64,000 nt of DNA from Antedon mediterranea (GCF_964355755.1 NC_092672.1:36390501-36454500), one strand, 5' to 3'. Shown: positions 11,901-23,517, counted from the stretch's first letter. The notes: generated by a model not told the origin, from the sequence alone. Made by a program: numbers and translations.

Positions 11901-12619
11901 GTCTATTCTGTTCTCTTCCTTTTTGTCTTGTCCATTTAAACAGTGAATCTCTCTCTTTCATTGTTAACATGTTGTCCTCCTACTATAGGATGACCGTTGT
12001 TTCCTATTATCATTCCTTTGTCGTCATGATCCATGTGCAACAAAAAAGCCTTCGTAAATAACATAATAAAAAAAGAATTTTATCTAGCCTATTTTCTCTT
12101 TGTTGGTGTATTCAGTTGAGTTGAGTTTTGCACATTTTTAAAAGTTTTATTTTTTTGTACACGGGCCTATTTATTATTTATTTTATTTTATTCAGTTCAC
12201 AACCAAACAGCAATGAAACCGCCACTTAAACACTAACAAAACAGGTTGAATCTAAATATAATAAACTATATTATCATATTATTATTATTATTAATAATTG
12301 TAAATTTAGTTTAGACTTGGGTTTAGTTTGAAGTGAATATAGAATGCTAAATTCTACACTGTTGTCTAGGCTAGGCCTTGATATATTTATTATTATCATT
12401 TTTTCTAGGGCTTTAGGTTAGGGGAGGCTTATAGATACTATTAGTTAGTTATTACATCATCATACCTACATACATACATCCCATCATCGCAGCTCAGACA
12501 ACAAGTCCAGGTTTCCAACCATATTTACTATGTAACTAGACTGCTCTTTTAGATAGAAAACCAGCCTGCCTTACAGACCACTATATTGGCAATATATATG
12601 ACCTACCTTCGTTATTCAT
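5931..12619 (-). CDS. EIF2B1: Translation initiation factor eIF2B subunit alpha (nine exons)
   Basis: eIF2B-alpha is the regulatory subunit of the cytosolic guanine-nucleotide exchange factor for eIF2; the alpha dimer holds the decamer together and senses phosphorylated eIF2. Exons: 12607-12619, 11073-11174, 9160-9302, 8697-8813, 8159-8271, 7510-7578, 6662-6737, 6240-6365 and 5931-6086. All phases join, giving 304 residues against about 305 in vertebrates. Recognisable blocks in order include [69 protein letters not shown] and the C-terminal [20 protein letters not shown], the conserved Rossmann-like half shared with ribose-1,5-bisphosphate isomerase relatives. Its introns carry several mobile elements, and exon 8 is partly duplicated upstream (6366-6570). 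The start is the only ATG giving the tiny first exon, which codes MNNE plus one base. Confidence 0.95.
6311..6570 (-). repeat. 80-bp tandem array duplicating the EIF2B1 exon 8 acceptor and exon start
   Basis: The word CATAAAACGG starts at 6311, 6391 and 6471, and as CATAAAATGG at 6551, so the period is exactly 80 bp. Each unit carries, on the minus strand, a pyrimidine-rich acceptor (TTTTTTATCCTTATAG) followed by the first roughly 55 bases of exon 8. Only the copy at 6311-6365 runs into the rest of the exon. The units are nearly identical, differing at single sites such as 6425, so the duplication looks recent. Confidence 0.9.
6978..7470. mobile_element. Non-autonomous DNA transposon with perfect 31-bp terminal inverted repeats
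   Basis: The first 31 bases (6978-7008, beginning AAAGAACTTATAAC) are the exact reverse complement of the last 31 (7440-7470). Flanks are GGTATACAG and GGTATAGAG, an imperfect target-site duplication. Inside are three 86-bp tandem units starting at 7083, 7169 and 7255, each with GGAGTAGGGCGCCCGCATC. There is no transposase. It lies in EIF2B1 intron 6. The family is not recognised. Confidence 0.85.
7745..7860 (-). mobile_element. tRNA-derived SINE copy
   Basis: On the minus strand it reads TGGAGCTGTAGCTTAGTGG, then a B box close to GGGTTCAATCC. It matches the copies at 38120 and 39716. Located in EIF2B1 intron 5. Confidence 0.7.
8925..9130 (+). mobile_element. SINE-like repeat ending in an ATT microsatellite
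   Basis: It shares the phrases TGCGCTGATTACTAGCTGCA and TTCCATACGTGTTTGAT with 50700-50895, and both copies end in (ATT)n. The upstream half contains ACCCAGGTGT and GGTACTGG in both copies. Two copies plus a simple-repeat tail suggest a retroposed element. The source RNA is unknown. Confidence 0.6.
9697..11020. mobile_element. 1.3-kb DNA transposon flanked by TTAA, non-autonomous
   Basis: The left end, after TTAA at 9697-9700, begins AGGGGGATTCTGGGTTTAAA. The right end, before TTAA at 11017-11020, is a near-perfect reverse complement with a small indel. Duplicated TTAA flanks are typical of piggyBac-type insertion, but the terminal bases are not the classic piggyBac ones. The interior is more GC-rich than its surroundings. 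An open frame of 38 codons at 10738-10854 (plus) begins [13 protein letters not shown] do not recognise it. It lies in EIF2B1 intron 2. Confidence 0.7.
11236..11400. repeat. Two-copy tandem repeat of about 80 bp
   Basis: The phrase GAATAGGCTAAAGCC, followed by AGATTCTGCACTCAC, occurs at about 11270 and again at 11350, with ACCAATGAAA before each. A simple local duplication in EIF2B1 intron 1, close to exon 2. Confidence 0.7.
11639..11651. repeat. C homopolymer tract
   Basis: A short run of C in EIF2B1 intron 1. Length in the assembly may be unreliable. Confidence 0.6.
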
Positions 12620-12820
12620 TTTATTTATTTTTATACTGAAAAGTATAAAATAATATTAAAATAAACCCATGTGTTTATTTGCAACAAATCGCCTCTGGCT
12701 GTATTTGTATGAAGTACCCCCTCAACGGCGGTCGAGTCAGGTTGTTACAAATCATAGAGGTCGCTAATCTCGTTACGATCTTTTTTTAGGCTGAAGTTTT
12801 TTGTTAATATTTTAGCTATA
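12620..12820. promoter_or_regulatory. Shared divergent promoter of EIF2B1 and SUPT4H1
   Basis: Only 201 bases separate the two start codons, which face away from each other, so both core promoters and both 5' UTRs must fit here unless there are further upstream exons. The middle (about 12715-12780) is relatively GC-rich, with CAACGGCGGTCGAGTCAGG, and there is no clear TATA box in a fixed position. Both genes are housekeeping factors, which fits a bidirectional promoter. Deduced from geometry, not from a recognised motif. Confidence 0.6.
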
Positions 12821-13809
12821 ATGTCCTTAGAAACTGTTCCAAAAGAGCTGAAACACCTAAGAGCATGTTTACTATGTTCTCTTATAAAGGTAATTATATA
12901 TGAGCATTAATACAAACTTACAAAACAATTGTTTATGCCTATATTAGAATTGTAAATGCGTAGGTCTCGCAATTCTAAAAAACTAATGCGTGGATGGGTG
13001 TGTAGCTTACTGTAAGTTCTTGAATTGTGGTCGTTTCGTCCTTAAAGTTCTTTTTTTTAACCTAAATTACAGACAATTGATCAATTTGAACTAGACGGCT
13101 GTGATAACTGTGATGAGTTTCTACACATGAAGGGAAGCCGTGATCTTGTTTTTGATTGTACAAGTTCATCCTTTGATGGGTATGAAACAATTTGGGATTG
13201 TTCAACAATTGTACAAATAATGTCTTGCGAATTTGTTATTGCGAATCAAAACCGTCAGCTAATGTTACATTTTCGAATGTTTTTTTATTATAGATTAGTA
13301 TCACTGATGAGTCCTGAAGATAGTTGGGTTGGAAAGTGGCAGAGAATCAGTAAGTATTTTAATAATAATATTCAGGACAAAGAAATTTGTTTAAAAAACA
13401 GTAAAAAAAGGATATACAGTACTGTACTACTTACTCCTGATGATGTGTTTATGAAATATATAATTTTTTGTATGAATTCTGTAGGAAGTGTGTCGACTCT
13501 CCCAATACTGGACTCTCTAAAAACCGGACACTCTCCCAGACTTTTTCTTGAGGTCCAAAAGTCACAAATTTATTATTACCATTAGAAATACATTCCGAAT
13601 ACCAGCACAAAGTGTCCAGTATTGGAAGAGTTGACTATATTTTGTAAAAATCTTAAATCAGTTATCTTCATATTATTTTCTTTACAGATCGTTATGTTAA
13701 AGGCTGCTATGCTATATCTGTGTCAGGAAAGCTGCCACCTGGAATTATCAATGACCTAAAAAGTAGACAAATACATTACAGATCAAGAGATACCAGTGTT
13801 AAGTCATAG
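12821..13809 (+). CDS. SUPT4H1: Transcription elongation factor SPT4 (four exons)
   Basis: SPT4 pairs with SPT5 to form DSIF, the nuclear factor that clamps RNA polymerase II for pausing and processive elongation. Exons 12821-12889, 13073-13179, 13294-13349 and 13688-13809 join to 117 residues, the same length as the human protein. The N-terminal zinc finger is complete: Cys16 and Cys19 (ACLLCS) with Cys33 and Cys36 (GCDNCD). The central block [11 protein letters not shown] and the block [14 protein letters not shown] are the family signatures, and the C terminus ends in [10 protein letters not shown]. It faces away from EIF2B1 and converges on SPATA22. Confidence 0.97.
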
Positions 13810-13854
13810 TCCCCAATTGTCTAAATGGTTCTTATATACTAACATTAAACATTG

Positions 13855-13860
13855 AATAAA
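13855..13860 (+). promoter_or_regulatory. Polyadenylation signal of SUPT4H1
   Basis: AATAAA about 45 bases after the SUPT4H1 stop codon, in the position expected for a short 3' UTR. Confidence 0.5.
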
Positions 13861-14604
13861 TAATCTTGGTTCACACTTGACAACACGAAGATGTAGTTAC
13901 AACGTAAGTTAATTAACCAATGACAAGCGGCAGTTTGGATGATCCATCGTGTCGTGATTGGTCACATTACTTGCGGTGAGCTTACATCCTTTTGTTTCGT
14001 CCTAGTGGGAACCAAGCTTTACTAGTACTAGTAAGGATGGGGAGAGAGCAACAACTTGTAAGAGAGCTGCCTGGAAATATCCACAACAAACCACAGTATT
14101 ATGGATTGGCTGTCGAATGACTAGTTACAAACTTGGACAAAAGTCTCCAATTCTTTTTTAAATCTGTGTTGTACTTATTTGTCAATCTAAGCCCAAACTA
14201 GACAGTGGAACAACTAATTTGCTTTTAAAATGTAATTTTTTTTTTTGTATACTGTGTTTAATAATAATTGGAGAAATGTAAATTATAAATTTGGTTCTGG
14301 TTTATTTTTTTAAACTTTAAAGTAAAGTAAACCAAATGATCATTTATTTTAAAGCACTATATTTAATGGAACGACAAGTTAGCAAATATAGTACTGTAAT
14401 AAACAAACATCATAAAGAAAGTCCTCCTGACAATAAACAATCAATACAGAATGAAATCAATGAATGTCCATTTATTATTTATTTGAACAGAAAGCAGTTA
14501 AATAACCATTAAATACATGCCTCTTAAAGTGCTAAATAATACTAAACACTATTAAATACTTATTAATGATCATAAATAATTACTGCATTTAATTAACTTT
14601 GTGT

Positions 14605-14755
14605 AAAGCTCTGTCTACACTATCGAACTAGTTTGACCAAAGAAGTGTGAAGTGCCCAAATATGGTAGTGATATGACATCATAATGCCCATACTGTATAT
14701 AGGTATATCACATTTTTTTTGTCACATAAAGTTTGATAGTGTAGACAGAGTTTAT
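14605..14755. mobile_element. Hairpin MITE family copy 2
   Basis: Both ends (AAAGCTCTGTCTACACTATC and GATAGTGTAGACAGAG) are present around the GTGAAGTGCCCAAATATGG core, in the reverse orientation relative to copy 1. Confidence 0.8.
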
Positions 14756-15000
14756 ACATCTGGTATAGTTTGATCACCTGACTATTATTTGTTATATAAC
14801 TGTTGCATTTTTATTTTCCATTTGGGAAGGTGATAATAAAGTGCTCGTTTATTTTGTATGAAGTGTGTCAATCATTTTACATGCATCAATCAGTTTTATT
14901 ATCAACAAAATATGAGTTATTATACTGTATTTGTGTCTTTGAAATTAATAAAGCTAAACTATTCAGAACATGGTAATATTAGAATTCGTACAGTACATAT

Positions 15001-15136
15001 TAAGCTCTGTCTTCACTACCAAACTTTATGTGACAACAAAATGTGATGTGCCCAAATATGGTAGTGATATGACATCATCAATACCATAATTGGGCATATT
15101 TTTTGTTAAACTAGTTTTATAGTGCAGACAGAGCTT
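15001..15136. mobile_element. Hairpin MITE family copy 3
   Basis: Same ends and core as copy 2, slightly shorter in the right arm. Located 300 bases beyond the SPATA22 stop. Confidence 0.8.
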
Positions 15137-15434
15137 ACATACTGTAATTTTTTTTTAAAGACACAAATTCTCAGCATAGGGGATTGCCCTCATGGTTTCA
15201 TAATACTTTAATTATTCTATATTGCACTGTATGATTATGTTTCTTCCCAAATGAAGTCGGGATGATTAATTACTTAGAATTTTTCTTTAAATATAATCTG
15301 ATATACATATTGTATGTTTCATATTGCACTTTACATTTAAATTGCACTTGTTTTTAAAATATATTTTCCAAGATCAACAACAAAGATTGATATATAATGT
15401 GCAGTGTACAACAAGTTGTCAATTCGATATCTGA

Positions 15435-18400
15435 TTATGGTTCAGTGTGTAAGTAAGCCAAGGCCTTGGTTGCTGCCGACATTCTAACTGCTCTTGTGCA
15501 CAACTCATTTTCATTGGCTCCTCGTACTTGAACGCAGTGAAATGTATCCTTTTTTTCGCCGAGTGTACCAACGCATCGTAACCACTGTCCGCGGGTAAAT
15601 TTGGGCAAGCAGCGATCCTAATGTTGAAGAGAAAAAAGGTACTTCAACAAGCTTAACTTCAATAATATGATAGTACTAATATTTTCTCCAAGGTAAACAT
15701 GTTAAATGCCTGTGGCCATATTCACCAATCACACTTAACTTAGATATTTCCCTTAAATATTAAGTATTTCCCTTAACTCAATAAGTGTTTAAGTATTTCC
15801 CTTTAAATTGTATTCACTTAGATAGGAGATTTTTTTAATTTTAAAAAGCCTAAGTGGGAATGGAATACAGCCACTGATGACCAACACCGTGACCAACACT
15901 TATTTTGTCATATTGTCCGAGTAACTCGAACCCCTACTCCCTGAATTCTCATCACCCCAAGTATCTTCTCGCCCAAACCAACCGCATTTTTAACTTACAA
16001 TTTCATAAAAGATACACTTGAGACTGGATTTACTGTCCTTCAATGTGAATATCCTTGCATTTTTAGAAGCATCAATAGTTACCATAGAATCTAATTGTGC
16101 TAACAATTTGAATGAAAAATAGTTTTTAGCATTCTTTCATTTATTTGGTGAATATAAAAATCTTCGACTTGTTTCATCAGAACTACAGTGTAAAGCTCTG
16201 TCTACACTATCAAACTTTATGTGACAACAAAAATGTGATGTGCCCATATATGGACATAATGATTTCATATCACTACCATATTTGGGAATATCACTATCAT
16301 ATTTAGGCACATCATACTTTTTTTTCTCCAACTAGTTTGATAGTGTGGACAGAGCTTAAGACAATTTTATGGCTATGGGTTGCCCCTGGATGCCCGTCTT
16401 TTATATTTTAAGTTTATTAACCAAACAAATGGGGTACAATTAGAAGAGGAGCAAATCATTATTAAGAGTGTAAAATTATGTATTTAAATTAAATAAATGT
16501 AGCGATCTTTCAGCTAATGTCTTACCGTAAACCTCAAATATGATTTTAACTTGATTTTTGTATTTAGTCCAGTGTCGTACGTTTTGTATAGAGGCTATAA
16601 TAAATCGTAATGTATCTTTCGCCAGGTGTTCTTTTCCCGCTCTTGTCATCTTGGCTGTGTTTGCTGCATCAGGCTTGGCCGGTTGCGCTCTTGTCTAGAA
16701 GCAACACACAAAGAGGAAATGTACACTGATTGATATATTCTTATAGACAACTAATGACAAATTTCATTCAATTTCTGGTTTGTGTTCTGTCTAATTTACA
16801 CAAAGAAAAGGAAATGCATTCAAATAGGTTGATATTGTTGATGAAGTCGAAAGCTTTCTTTTACAAATTCATTTCCCGCTGTTATTGAAAATCATTCTGT
16901 AAGATTGATTTTACAAATTACAATTTATTTAGTATATATTTAGACCTTTTATGCAGAAACATTGTTTGTACCTTATTTCATAAATCATACAAAATACAAT
17001 ACAATATAATAACTTAAAACAATAATTCTTTGATGAATAATGTATTTGTTTATATATTGTTCATAGTTATTTTTAACTTAACCTTTAACTTTTTCTTTTA
17101 GTACAGGCAATGATAATAAACTAGAACAGACATTTGCCACAAAAGATAATTTATACTTCCTATTATGAATCACTTTAGTGGAAGGGTGGGTGAAAGGGGT
17201 GGCCACATTCGGTGTAAACATAATATTTCTATACTTGTTTTTTAAACGAGCTTAGTACAGCACACAAATCAACATCCTGTACCTTGAATTTTTGACATGT
17301 TGAATTCTGTGCTGTAAGCTCGTTTAAAAAAACCTTTTATATTTTTACCTGCACATATGAACTTTCATTAGAATATTTCTAATGTTTTGTCATAGGAAGG
17401 TATAAACCAATATACTATACAACTAATTTTAAGTGTGGTGTAAATTGGAAAAGAAGAAGAAAATAATACTCACTTGCACGATCTGGTTGCTGTTTCTATA
17501 TTTAGAGGTTCTGTTTTGATTATGCGAAGGACCAGCCTCACCCATCTGCCATTGGCTGCTAGTAGCAGAGGATGAACTACTATGACAAGTACAAATTATT
17601 AATTTAAATGGGTCTTTTGCAGGATCAAAGTTACTTTTGAGCTCTAAAAGTTCAATACTAGAACATTAAATCTTAAACCCTCAAGCCACCCAAGATAGCC
17701 TCAAATAAATATAATCTTGTATGTACCCCATTTTTCCTTCTTAAGCTCTGTCTACACTATCAAATAGGCACATCACATTTGTTTGTTACATAAAGTTCGA
17801 TAGTTTTATAAGTACCGTATATGTATTTTATTCCATTCTGTAAGGGGCGGGTTTCCCGCTGTTGAATGAGATTATGAAATAAATAAATAAATAAATAAAG
17901 TGTGGACAGAGCTTTATTTATTGAATTACTAAGAATATGTGTTTACCTGGAAGGTTGGTTTGAATACATCAAATTCCTGTGTTGATTGGCTGGCTGACGT
18001 GAGCTATTTTGCATACCACCACCTGCATATGATCCACTTTGTTGTCTTGAATATATCCTGTGCTGATTATTTGCTTGGTGTGACTGTGAGCTGATTTGCA
18101 TATTGCCACCTGCATTCAGATTGTTTTCTGCCATTTACAAAAGATGGTTACATAACAAATAATGTGAAGATGTATTAATTAAGTAAATTTATTCAATTGC
18201 TTTATAAATGTGTTTTTTGAAGAAGTAATGATCTGTCTACTCTACTGGTTTTGGATTGACATTAAATGATTACAGTTTTGCATCACTTGTTCTGTTGCAT
18301 GGGTATTAATATTTGGTCTCGCCAAAACTTAAAGGCTGAGTCCGGACTAAATCAGAGCTGAGGCTTACTGAACCATGACAAAAAAATCAGCTATTATTTA

Positions 18401-21400
18401 CAATAGTAATATTTTCACTCCTGAGGACGATCGAAGTGTATTGATCAAAACATTGAGAAACTCAACAGTTCTTTTCAGAACTATACAGTATATGTAGTGT
18501 ACCACAAACTACCGTATATATCAACATTAAAAAATATATATACACTCACAAACCCTTTAGAGCACAACATTTTTTTGAATCTACGAACAGTAGTATGGTA
18601 ATCATATTACTGTATTAAGTAAATATAAAAACAGTAATAATTGAGAGATTAAAATAAATTTGAATGATTAATGACAACTGGCATCTTCAGACAATATGTC
18701 ATTGTTTAAATGTATTACAGTTCACATAATGACCTGCTTAAAACAATAATCTCAACGACATAAATCGTTGAAGAAGAAAACTCCATACGCTAGTTTATTG
18801 AGATAATTCTATGTTCACCAAGGCTAATATAAAGATATATAGCCTATTTCATATGCTAAAAATTAATGAAATTCTTTAGTGTTACTCGTAAAGTATACTA
18901 TCAACTGTCTGTGGGGTTTGATGGCTTGTTGATGAATGTAGTCACAGAATTTTAATGTACATGTGGAATTAAATTGTATCAATTCATAGAGTCTGTAAGA
19001 TGACTGATTTAAAAAATGATAATAGTAAGAAGATTTGATGATAAGGTTTTATAGGGATTAAGTTAGTTGATATTTTAAATTTCAACTGGAACAAGGTGTT
19101 TTTGTTCTTAAGTGTTATATATAGATACATAGATAAAATGATAGTATGCAAAACAAAAATGAAAACCTTCGTGTTCAACACAAAATCTGTGAACTGCAAT
19201 ATGCAATATTTATAATAATTATATATTATATTATAATATTATGTTCTGTTAAGGGGAAAAAAGTGTGATGTGCCCAAATATGGTAGTGATATGACATCAT
19301 CATGTCTATATACTGTATGGCCCCACATTACATTATTTTGTCACATGAATTTTCCAGTTTATTGCCACATGAAGTTTGATAGTGTAGACAGAGCTTTAGA
19401 CTGAATAAATATAATATATATTTGATTTGTTATCATTTTTTTTTTACATTTTTCTGTTATTACTAGAACGAATAATTCTAGTAACTTGCTTTTTAAAGCA
19501 TGGATGAATATTGGGGCATGATGGTTTAGCTTTTAAAGGAAAAAATTTATGATTATTATGTCATTTAACAAGTATTGTTCTCTCAATAAAACACCCACAT
19601 TCCAAAAAAAAAAATGAAATGACATTCAACAATATTATCAATAAATATACTTCAGCTTAAAACATAGAACTAATTAAAGATTAGTGTAATTAGGCTATTT
19701 GATGTGTACTGGTTATTTTGAACCATGTATAATATAATAACAGTAAATTCTAATATTTTATTGCATATAATCAATCATATTTATTATCTCTCAATCTCAT
19801 AAAGAAGAATGCATCACATTAGTTTTATCTCAGCATACATACAGTCTGTTGGTGATGATACAGTAGTAAATTAACACATCTATCAACCCAACTTTAAAAC
19901 TATTCAATTGTCTTTTTATTGCCATTTTTTTCCAGTTAATATTCTTTTACATAAGGTTTATGAATTTAAGCACCATTAGCAGATGATTGTTTATGGTGAA
20001 TACAGAATGATAGTTTTTAATAATAAGTGAGTTGAAGAACAAAATACAAGAAACTGACCTAATTTTGTAATCAGAACAAATAATAATTACTGTATTACAG
20101 TATGAAAAATATAATCCTATGTTTAAATACAATCCCATCCTCTAATTTAGGCTAATTCATAGAGAAAAAGAGTATACATTGTAGGGTGTCCAGGCTACCT
20201 GGGACTATAATTGGATCGTGGTAATAATAGATCTGGGGAAGAATGGCAAAAGGCTTCCTTCTTTCTAGAAGTTTTATGTGATTAAGTTATCAGATAATCT
20301 ATATTGTTTTGACAACTTTGTAACTGACAACACTGCTGATTTTGCCATTTTTCCCTGTATATAATTATAAAGTAAAACATATCAGAAACACATCTAAAAA
20401 AGATCAAAAGAAGATTAATCTTATCTGTGCAATTTAAGTGGCCTACCCAGACATTTTAGATTTGGCAAAAAGTTCATCTTGTAGAAGAAAAACAACAATG
20501 AAAACAAAACCTGAAAAAAAAGAATTGTGAGAGATATACTAAATCCATTTACCTGTTTTGATAAAATGCTTTTGATTGGGCTGTGACTGTGAGTAATTTG
20601 GTCTTTGGTTGCCTGGACCGGTACTTTGATAACCACCAACATTTCCACAGTAGCTTTGGTTTCCTTGGTAACTAGGACCATCTTGGTAGAAGCTGGACTT
20701 TCCCTGGTAAGTTAAATTTCCTTGAGACCCTGCTATTTTTCCTTGATAAACCCTGTTTCCTTGGTTTCCTTGTGATTGCTATATAGACATAATTGCTGTT
20801 CAATATTATCTCATAACATTGTTACTTCTAATTAAGTTAATATAATCTTTAAATTAATCAATTTTCTATCATCAGTAATCCATGGAGTGATAATTATTTC
20901 CTTTTTGAGAACACCAAATTTTATTATTGTTCTGATTGCAAAGGAAACAATGTTTAATGTAATTAATAAAACACAAGAAAACCTACTGAAATATTTGTTA
21001 TGACTAACTTTACTTAATTACCTGATATTGAGGTTTATGTTGTCCATTATTCATAAATGTTTTACACTGTTTTGCTGAAATAAAAAATTTAGTTTGTAGA
21101 AATAAAATTGTTTTTTTTAATTGCATGTAGGCCCCTATGTATAATTTATAATGAATAAAAATTAAAATAAAAAACAATGAAAAAATCACTGATCCTAGTA
21201 TTAAGTTGGTTCGCAGGGATCGATGTGATAAAGAAAAAGCAGAATACTGTTGTAACTACCGTCAACTTCTTCTGTTGTGTTGCTTGGGTGCGCCATCAAG
21301 GTCTGTCTTGGGCGTTTTTTCTTATTGAAGATGGGCAAGAATGCAGGTTTTCCTGTGTGAAAAAGAAGAGTATAAATTATAAATATTAATAATATATTAT

Positions 21401-21722
21401 AATAAGGACATGTTTTGAAATGCATGCAGCATGCTTTTTTTTATAAGCCAAAAAGGAAAGCTAGATAGGCCTTTATTAGACTCAGAGGCTAGCCTACCCC
21501 CCCCCCCCCCCTCCCCCCCCCCCCCCCCTCACACACACAGACAGGAGGTAGGCCTAGCTAGGTAGGCGGCCCTAGCTAGTAGGCCTAGGCCTAGATAGCT
21601 AAGCCTAGCTATATGCCTAGGTTGTACTACAGAAGGCCTAGGCTAAGCCAAGCTACATAGAGGGAGACTAGGCCTATTTAAGCAATAACATCTTTGGAAT
21701 AAAAATCACCATTTTTTTGCAT
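15435..21722 (-). CDS. SPATA22: SPATA22-like meiotic recombination protein (nine exons)
   Basis: SPATA22 partners MEIOB on RPA-coated single-stranded DNA during meiotic double-strand break repair in the germline nucleus. Exons: 21710-21722, 21260-21352, 21022-21074, 20553-20778, 17947-18127, 17474-17579, 16526-16694, 15999-16099 and 15435-15617. Phases join to 374 residues; the human protein has 363. Two conserved parts support the call: an N-terminal block GKPAFLPIFNKKKRPRQ (about residues 5-21), and a C-terminal OB-like region (about 245-374) with LRFIIASIQNVRHW, CIFYEIDRCLPKFTRGQW and RCVGTLGEKKDTFHCVQVRG. Between them (about 54-190) is a low-complexity stretch rich in Gln, Gly, Asn and Tyr with repeated YQGK/YQGN units and a roughly 32-residue internal duplication. 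The 13-base first exon is the least certain part; its ATG restores phase to exon 2. Confidence 0.88.
16193..16359. mobile_element. Hairpin MITE family copy 4
   Basis: Complete copy with TAAAGCTCTGTCTACACTAT at the left and the inverted end running into CTTAAG at the right, in SPATA22 intron 7. Confidence 0.85.
17236..17334. mobile_element. About 100-bp inverted-repeat element
   Basis: Left arm TTTAAACGAGCTTAGTACAG and right arm CTGTAAGCTCGTTTAAA are inverted copies, with a two-base difference in the left arm. The internal loop is about 40 bases. It resembles a small MITE or solo fold-back in SPATA22 intron 6. One copy only in the window. Confidence 0.65.
17742..17914. mobile_element. Hairpin MITE family copy 5, rearranged
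   Basis: Both MITE ends are present, but the core is largely replaced by unrelated sequence (around 17800-17880) followed by an (AAAT)n run. It appears to be a deleted copy with a later insertion, in SPATA22 intron 5. Confidence 0.7.
19261..19397. mobile_element. Hairpin MITE family copy 6, left end lost
   Basis: The core GTGATGTGCCCAAATATGG and the right end GATAGTGTAGACAGAGCTTT are clear; the left terminus is not recognisable. It is in SPATA22 intron 4. Confidence 0.7.
21496..21680. repeat. Poly-C/CA tract and AGGCCTAG-rich cluster upstream of SPATA22 exon 2
   Basis: A run of C broken by single T bases (21497-21529) and a short CA run are followed by many overlapping palindromic words such as AGGCCTAG, CTAGCTAG and CCTAGG up to about 21680. 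It lies in SPATA22 intron 1, within 40 bases of the first exon. Confidence 0.7.
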
Positions 21723-23265
21723 CTTTTTCTAGCTTGGTCGTTGAGGACGAAAAAAGCAGGCTAAAATTAAAGCGTGTGCGTATGACTCATGCGGTGCGCG
21801 GAATGTGACGTATACATAATTAACGTACAGAAAATTTGATTGGCTAAAAGTTAACTAATATTTGCTGCCACCATCGCCTAGACCGTAGATAAGTATAGTA
21901 CGTATTCGTACTTGTGTGCTTTTATATAGACTTAAATTTAATACTTTTATTTATTAGCGCAGTTGGATGACCTTGCTTGCACGAAGACTGAATTGTTCGG
22001 AAAAATATGAACAGAGCAAAATTGGATGATAACATGCCATTGTTTTTTTATCGATTTAATTGTTGAATTACCCGAAGGAAATCGAATTCACTCCATGGTG
22101 GTCGATTGACAATAACCAATAAAATGTGAACAGCAGGCCTATATTATTGGATGTATATCTGCTGTCTCATCATGGTCAACTTATTATATAATATTATACA
22201 ATATTATACATTGTGCTACGATTACAATTAATGTATTGTTATTTAATATTGTTTTTTAGGAAACAAACTTACACTGTTCAAGAGGGGCATAGTTTCCACA
22301 AGTACACATTAATTATTCATAAATATTATTCAATTTTGTTAAATTGCTTTAAAAAATGGAAAATGGTTTAATATCGAACCATTTTTATCAGCGTACTTAT
22401 TTATTTCAGATGAATAAATTACTCATTGTAGAAAAAAAGTTATAATTTAATGGCAATGATGATTATTGCAATGGGTGCAACAACGTGATCAAGACGAGAT
22501 TAGCCAAAACAACAACCGATGTATAGGCCTACGTGTCACTTAACAGATTGGTTCTGAGGAGGACGCAACCCTAGGAGGACACAACACAAGGACGTACGTA
22601 CACACATGTAATTTTACCGCGATCACGACGTACAAAAGGCACCGTGTGATTGGTTACGCGCGCGTCGTCTCCTCCTTGCGTTGCGCTCCCTATTAGGAAC
22701 CACGCGAACACGGCGAATAATTAAAATGAGGTGTTTATTGCATATCATCATTGCACAGATGTATTATTTTGAAATCGTATTTACATTTCGATTAAACTTA
22801 TGTAAAAGAATCGATTTAATCGTTCAATTAATGGACGACGAACTCTATTCGAGAAATCGATTAAAAAATAATCAATAAAGTGCATATAGAAAATAATCAA
22901 TATCATAGGTTATCTTTGTTGGTTCGGTTTGTTCAGCTTGTTTACAACCAAACGGGGAAAGGTTTTTTGTTATACCTTATTGATAGACTCAGTCAATATT
23001 ACTCTATAGCAGATGTTCTTTACTTGAAATAATGACTCATTCTAGCAATTTCGCCGCTTTTCATCAATAAACGATTGATTGACCAAATAAGTGGATGAGT
23101 ACGCGCGCGTTATTATACTGTTGATATCGGATATTATTTTTCAGAAGTTGCATGGATTCTCATTTTATAAATTCATTAATTCTGATTGCGTATTTGGGTT
23201 TAGATGGGCTTTTTAGTGGTTACCATTGACCCACACTGCTACAATACCACCAACGGGCCCTCATC

Positions 23266-23433
23266 TTAAGCTCTGTCTACATTCTATCAAACTAGTTTGA
23301 CAAAAGAAATGTGATGTGCCCAAATACGATAGTGATATGCCCAAATATGGTAGTGATATGACATCATCGTGTCCATATTTGGGAACATTATATTTTCTGT
23401 CACATAAAGTTTGATAGTGTGGACAGAGATTTA
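23266..23433. mobile_element. Hairpin MITE family copy 7
   Basis: Complete copy starting CTTAAGCTCTGTCTAC and ending in GATAGTGTGGACAGAG, with two TATGGTAGTGATATG-type units in the core. Confidence 0.85.
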
Positions 23434-23517
23434 GACATGAGAGTTACTATACCGGTAACGAATGTTATAAATAAAAAAATATAAGAATGATGTTTTAGAA
23501 ATAAATTATTAATCTGT

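Larger units (their letters stand above)
13861..15434. other. SUPT4H1-SPATA22 convergent intergenic region
   Basis: The 1.6 kb between two converging genes contains two hairpin MITE copies (14605 and 15001) and AT-rich sequence. No coding exon, RNA gene or conserved motif is seen. Confidence 0.6.

Noticed and set aside
13127-13585. 152-codon continuous frame covering SUPT4H1 exon 2 and the following intron
   Set aside because: It reads through the donor at 13180; the correct product leaves at 13179 and resumes at 13294.
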